Source of the DNA: Syntrophales bacterium | Lineage (GTDB): Bacteria > Desulfobacterota > Syntrophia > Syntrophales > UBA2210 | Assembly: GCA_030655735.1 (NCBI GenBank) | Contig: JAUSPK010000162.1 | Span: 1-8,234 of the forward strand | Direction: 5' to 3' | Length of the DNA: 8,234 bases | Shown: piece after piece, positions 5,319 through 8,234 of the stretch | Layout: every line of letters starts with the position of its first letter | Numbering within the stretch: the first letter of the stretch is position 1 | The notes under the pieces: model-generated | Seen by the model: only the letters and a program-made list of their open reading frames with translations | Told to the model about the DNA's origin: nothing | Databases searched by the model: none | Position numbers and translations under genes: made by a program

Positions 5319-6512
5319 TTATGCTGCCTGTTGTAAAGTCAAACGCTGTTCCTCAATGAGTGACTGTTTAATGTAACACTTCCCCGTGGACCAGTCCTCG
5401 CCATACTCGATGAGATATGAGGTAATAAGCCTCAGATAGGAATCCATACTAGGAAAGATCCCCACGACCCGTGACCGCCTCCGGATCTCTCGGTTCAGAC
5501 GTTCGAGGGTGTTTGTAGAGCTGATCTTCCTGTGGTCAAAGGAGGAGTAAGCCAAGTACTGCAGGGCATCCTCCAGGCCCTCTTCCAGGGTAGCAATGGC
5601 CTGGGGAAACCGATCTCCATACTCGCTGGTCAGCATCCGGGCTGCCTGAATGGCTGCCTCCTTTGTCGGCTGCAGCCAGATGGCTTTCAGCTTCTCGGCA
5701 AACAGACTCTTCTCTTTGTGTGATACATGCGCCAGGATATTCCGCATAAAATGAACCTTGCATCTCTGCCAGCCACACCCCAGGAAGGCCTTCTGCACGG
5801 CTTTTCTCAGCCCTGTGTGGGCATCGGAGACACATAGCCAGACTGTTTCCAGCCCTCGTTGCTTAAGCTTGTCAAAGAGGATCCGATAGGTCTCTTCCGA
5901 TTCGTTCATCATGGGCTCACAGGCCAGTATCTCGCGACGCCCCTCTGAGGTGATCCCGGCAACAACCATAACTGCCATGCTGATAACACGACCATCGAAC
6001 CGAATCTTCTCATATAATGCATCAACCCAGATGACGGGATACTCTCTCTCCAAGGGACGAGATCGAAACCGCGCAACCTGGTCGTCAAGTTCCTTCGTCA
6101 TCACCGATACCTGGCCGGCAGAAATACCCTCGATACCTAATGATCGAGCCAAACGTTCCATCTTCCGAGTGGATACACCGTTAATGAACGCTTCCTGCAC
6201 CACCTGGATCAGGGCCTGTTCCGATCGCTTCTTCTCGGTCACAAAAAAGGGGACATACCCACCCTGACGGAGCTTCGGAACCAAAAGATATAGGGTGCCC
6301 AATCGGGTATCAAATCGCCGGACACGGGTCCCTGAAAAATGGGTCGTCCGATCTGATGTGTGCTTTCCCTTTACTGCTCCCACTTTCAGCTCTGACTCCA
6401 CTTCCATCATCCTCTCCGTTAACCACTGGAGCATCGAATACAACGGATCTGACTCTCCCATAAAATGCAGTAGTAATTTCTTGTACGTCGAGGTATCATA
6501 CTTCCGGGCCAT
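5319..6512 (-). CDS. IS256-family transposase (Mutator-type DDE), intact
   Basis: This 397-residue protein has the IS256/Mutator transposase features: the first catalytic Asp164 in VIWVDALYEKIR, the second Asp230 in CVSDAHTGL, the CxxH motif CKVH (Cys251, His254) in WQRCKVHFMRN, and the catalytic Glu337 in SSTNTLERLNREIRRRSR. The N-terminal third carries the DNA-binding region. The frame is open throughout, so the enzyme is probably functional and would cut and paste or copy its own element. The start at 6512 is chosen because AAAGGAG lies eight bases upstream and MARKYDTS is a typical N-terminus; the frame extends upstream to 6587 but that part includes the subterminal repeat. The gene is opposite in direction to lepA. 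Family assignment is secure. Confidence 0.95.
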   Translation of the reverse strand: MARKYDTSTYKKLLLHFMGESDPLYSMLQWLTERMMEVESELKVGAVKGKHTSDRTTHFSGTRVRRFDTRLGTLYLLVPKLRQGGYVPFFVTEKKRSEQALIQVVQEAFINGVSTRKMERLARSLGIEGISAGQVSVMTKELDDQVARFRSRPLEREYPVIWVDALYEKIRFDGRVISMAVMVVAGITSEGRREILACEPMMNESEETYRILFDKLKQRGLETVWLCVSDAHTGLRKAVQKAFLGCGWQRCKVHFMRNILAHVSHKEKSLFAEKLKAIWLQPTKEAAIQAARMLTSEYGDRFPQAIATLEEGLEDALQYLAYSSFDHRKISSTNTLERLNREIRRRSRVVGIFPSMDSYLRLITSYLIEYGEDWSTGKCYIKQSLIEEQRLTLQQAA

Positions 6513-6585
6513 CGCTCTTTCTCCTTTCATACGTGTTATCCCTAACACCCTTTTAGGAGATATCGATGGCCTATTGCAATACATC

Positions 6586-6612
6586 AAATTGCGAACTTTC
6601 TTTTACACTACC
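6586..6612 (-). repeat. IS256-type terminal inverted repeat, right (transposase 5' side)
   Basis: Read inward on the minus strand it begins GGTAGTGTAAAAGAAAG and continues GTTCGCAATTT. The transposase start codon lies about 75 bases inside, leaving room for a promoter overlapping this end. Confidence 0.6.
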
Positions 6613-6786
6613 CGTGAAACCGGATTGAGTAGCTGATTAGAATGCAACCTTTACGCTGTACAAAGAGATGTCGCTCTGCTCAGAATCAGAAGGAGTAGAC
6701 AAGGGAAGTAAAATACCAAATTATTGAACAGACCGCCAGCATTTTTTTCATTTTTTAAAGGGACTTGTCATGTGCGGGGAATAAGA

Positions 6787-6933
6787 GTGATTGAAGACAT
6801 CAAAGTGTACATCAGGAACCGCCCTGGTGGTCTATGCGAGAGGCTGTTCTTCTATGCGAAGACAGGTGAGGGGGGAGCGCCCCTTTGTGTGAAGCAAGCG
6901 GCAGTCCCCTCTCTTACGCGTATTGCGCGATAA
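6787..6933 (+). pseudogene. Short ORF, possible decayed ACT-domain gene start
   Basis: A GTG at 6787, preceded by GGGGA, opens a 48-codon frame beginning VIEDIKVYIRNRPGGLCERLF. This resembles the first strand and helix of an ACT domain (pattern xxVFIENRPGRLAEV), a regulatory fold of amino-acid enzymes. The continuation FYAKTGEGG and beyond has no ACT character, and the frame stops at 6931-6933. It may be the leftover of a gene disrupted near the IS insertion, or a chance likeness. The neighbouring aminotransferase makes an amino-acid sensing gene plausible but does not prove it. Confidence 0.25.
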
Positions 6934-6934
6934 G
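6913..6934 (-). other. Small hairpin just after the aminotransferase stop codon
   Basis: CTTACGCG (6913-6920) pairs with CGCG-A-TAAG (6926-6934), with one bulged base and a 5-base loop. It lies 11 bases beyond the aminotransferase stop. On the minus strand it is followed by AGAGGGG rather than T residues, so it could only be a weak or Rho-assisted end. Confidence 0.3.
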
Positions 6935-6945
6935 CCCCGATTTTT

Positions 6946-8112
6946 CTATTGCAGGAGGACGGCCTGCGCGGCGGCAAGGCCCTCCCCATGTTCAAATTTA
7001 TATCCCGCTTTCGCGAGTCCCGCCTCTATCGCTCCCACGGTTGCCAGGATGTCAGAAGCGCTCACGACGCCCATGTGTCCCACGCGGAAGTACTTCTCCC
7101 TGATTTCCGCGTGGAGACCTCCGGCGAGTATGACCCCGGCCTGTGCGATCAGCGGAAGCACGCTGCCGGTTATCCCTTCGGGGAAATAGGGGGCGGACAG
7201 GGTGTTGGCCGCTTTGCCCTCGCTCACCGGTATCTGCTTCAGGCCCAGGGCGGTCATGGCCGCCTTGAAGGCCTTGCTCATGAGACGGTGGCGGGCGAAG
7301 CGTGTATCCATTCCCTCTGCCAGTATCTGTTCGAGACTGACATTAAGTGCCCACACGAGATTGACCGCCTGCGTTCCGAAGTAGGCGGCCTTGCGATTCT
7401 CGTAAGACTCCATGATGGGGAGCCAGTTTGCCCAGTCGGAGTAATAGCTCCCGACGGGGGTCCGGCGGTTTTTGAATACCTCTATCGCTTTGGGACTCGC
7501 CACAAGAAGCGCCAGCCCGGGGGGGACGCCAACGGCCTTCTGGCAGGCGGTGAGGACGATGTCCACACCCCATTCCCCCTGACGCAGTTCTTCGCCGGCG
7601 ACGGAGCAGACACCGTCCACGATGCTTAGGATGCCATACTTCCGGCACAGTCCGGCCAGGCCTTTGATGTCGGTGAGGACGGCGGTGGAGGTGTCAACAT
7701 GTGTCACCGTCAACACCTTGTAATCGCCCTTCTTGATCTCGGCCTCAACCTCATCCAGAGAGGGGGCATCCCCTATGGCGGGCGTCTTCACGTGAGTGAC
7801 CCGCGCTCCGTAGCGCTCCAGGATGACGCCGAAGCGATCGCTGAAATATCCCGTATTCACCACAAGGGCGGTATCCCCTGGTTCGATGACATTGCACGCG
7901 GCCATGTCCATCGCCATCGTTCCGGAACCGGCAACGATGAAGGGCTGCCCTCCGGGGGAGAGGAACACCTCGCGCGTCCGTTCGATCGCCTCCCCCATGC
8001 ACTCGACAAAGGCGGGGGCCACGTGGCTCGTCGTCGGCATGGCCATCGCCCGCATCACCTCGGGGGTAAACTCGATCGGCCCCGGAATCATAAGAAGTTT
8101 TCTGTTCTTCAT
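6946..8112 (-). CDS. Class V PLP aminotransferase, alanine-glyoxylate / serine-pyruvate type
   Basis: This 388-residue cytoplasmic enzyme is full length for its family. The N-terminus KLLMIPGPIEFTPEV (5-19) and GSGTMAMDMA (62-71, cofactor phosphate region) are typical. Asp166 in IVDGVCS holds the pyridine nitrogen of PLP, and Lys192 in TACQKAVGVPPGLA is the Schiff-base lysine. FRVGHMG (342-348) supplies the substrate-carboxylate arginine. Members transfer amino groups among alanine, serine, glyoxylate and pyruvate, and in anaerobes often serve serine or glycine metabolism; the substrate is not determined here. The catalytic-lysine motif reads CQKA rather than the usual SQKA. The start at 8112 is supported by GGGGAGG (8127-8121) eight bases upstream; a further in-frame ATG at 8151 lacks such a site. 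It is transcribed towards the IS element and ends in TAG at 6948-6946. Family is certain; physiological role is inferred. Confidence 0.93.
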   Translation of the reverse strand: MKNRKLLMIPGPIEFTPEVMRAMAMPTTSHVAPAFVECMGEAIERTREVFLSPGGQPFIVAGSGTMAMDMAACNVIEPGDTALVVNTGYFSDRFGVILERYGARVTHVKTPAIGDAPSLDEVEAEIKKGDYKVLTVTHVDTSTAVLTDIKGLAGLCRKYGILSIVDGVCSVAGEELRQGEWGVDIVLTACQKAVGVPPGLALLVASPKAIEVFKNRRTPVGSYYSDWANWLPIMESYENRKAAYFGTQAVNLVWALNVSLEQILAEGMDTRFARHRLMSKAFKAAMTALGLKQIPVSEGKAANTLSAPYFPEGITGSVLPLIAQAGVILAGGLHAEIREKYFRVGHMGVVSASDILATVGAIEAGLAKAGYKFEHGEGLAAAQAVLLQ

Positions 8113-8142
8113 CAATAGTACCTCCCCTTTACATGTGTGACG

Positions 8143-8228
8143 TGAAACCACCTCAAAATATGAGCAACAACAAGAAGTCTCATTGCCCGTCCTGAGAATT
8201 TTCCTGAGGGTCCGGGAATGAAACCACC
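8143..8228. repeat. Direct repeats in the aminotransferase leader
   Basis: TGAAACCACC occurs at 8143-8152 and 8219-8228, 76 bases apart. TCCTGAG occurs twice at 8190-8196 and 8202-8208, 12 bases apart. Both pairs lie in the region upstream of the aminotransferase start and could be binding sites or leader structure. I found no convincing promoter for the gene here; it may lie beyond the right edge. Confidence 0.35.
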
Positions 8229-8234
8229 CTGATC

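Larger units (their letters stand above)
5263..6612 (-). mobile_element. IS256-family insertion sequence, complete
   Basis: The element is about 1350 bp with one intact transposase gene. The two ends share GTTCGCAATTT exactly (5279-5289 and, inverted, 6586-6596). The outer 16 bases match at 9 positions and begin with GGT, so I place the tips at 5263 and 6612; the core limits 5279-6596 are firm. The right tip, read inward as GGTAGTGTAAAAGAAAG, looks like typical IS256-type ends with a TGTAAA word. A second inverted pair, GGTCATCGATATCTCC (5300-5315) and GGAGATATCGATGGCC (6556-6571), differs at one base and lies just inside. No 8-9 bp target duplication is visible at either proposed boundary (GGAGACTT on the left, CGTGAAAC on the right). 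The insertion sits between lepA plus its trailing repeats and the aminotransferase gene and interrupts no recognisable gene. Confidence 0.8.
6613..6945. other. Intergenic region between the IS element and the aminotransferase gene
   Basis: No secure gene lies in these 333 bases. The part next to the IS (6613-6775) is AT-rich with two T-runs near 6741-6757 but no hairpin before them. Further right are a short ORF with an ACT-domain-like start (6787-6933), a GGGG-AGCG-CCCC mini-hairpin (6872-6883), and an imperfect palindrome after the aminotransferase stop (6913-6934). Confidence 0.5.

Noticed and set aside
6513..6587. Longer transposase start at 6587
   Set aside because: The added 25 residues cover the subterminal repeat and the Shine-Dalgarno of the 6512 start.
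6872..6883. GGGG-AGCG-CCCC hairpin followed by TTTGTGT as a plus-strand terminator
   Set aside because: Four-pair stem and a broken T-run; no plus-strand gene to terminate.
8128..8157. TTGAGG-17-TGTAAA promoter before the aminotransferase on the minus strand
   Set aside because: The start site would fall at or beyond the ribosome-binding site, leaving no usable leader.
8113..8234. T-box-like leader (AGGGTGG on the minus strand) before the aminotransferase
   Set aside because: Lacks the T-box ACCGCG completion, specifier structure and a terminator; GGTGGTTTCA is simply a direct repeat.

Overview
The window looks like a piece of chromosome from a strict anaerobe, most likely a Desulfobacterota (former Deltaproteobacteria) relative, perhaps taken from a metagenome. 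Three things suggest this. There is an aldehyde:ferredoxin oxidoreductase (tungsten enzyme family) gene with a four-cluster ferredoxin partner. The adenylate kinase is of the variant type I associate from memory with Desulfovibrio-like bacteria (GPNGSGKGTQ P-loop, His/Cys LID). A TGTCATTTCGA...TCGAAATGACA palindrome is of a type I recall as common in such genomes. The taxonomic call is inference.

Layout. Positions 1-1022 on the minus strand hold an operon of a [4Fe-4S] electron-transfer protein followed by the N-terminal third of an AOR-family oxidoreductase, which runs off the left edge. The two genes overlap by 14 bases. Positions 1023-1529 are a divergent intergenic region of about 500 bases. 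It is not empty: it holds a sigma-70-type promoter facing the ferredoxin, a sigma-54-type -24/-12 promoter facing right, a perfect inverted repeat, an intrinsic terminator, and a second sigma-70-type promoter just before the next gene. The sigma-54 promoter and terminator together frame a possible RNA of about 155 nt.

Positions 1530-5082 on the plus strand carry three intact genes: an MBL-fold metallo-hydrolase, adenylate kinase (adk) and the ribosomal GTPase EF4 (lepA). A promoter with a palindrome in its spacer and a strong hairpin precede adk. A perfect intrinsic terminator separates adk from lepA, and its 3' arm contains the only good Shine-Dalgarno-like sequence in front of the lepA ATG.

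Positions 5083-6945 are an accessory island between two housekeeping-type genes. It contains an AT-rich inverted repeat, an 80-bp MITE-like palindrome, a complete IS256-family insertion sequence with an intact transposase (minus strand), and about 330 bases with no secure gene but a short ACT-domain-like remnant.

Positions 6946-8112 (minus strand) encode an intact class V PLP aminotransferase of the alanine-glyoxylate / serine-pyruvate type. Its upstream leader (8113-8234) contains direct repeats.

The genes do not form one pathway. The AOR operon handles low-potential redox chemistry, adk and lepA are core functions, the aminotransferase belongs to amino-acid metabolism, and the IS and repeats mark a region of genome plasticity. 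I see no defence system, CRISPR array, tRNA or rRNA. The observations most worth following are the sigma-54/terminator unit at 1235-1418 and the terminator-embedded lepA leader at 3230-3286.
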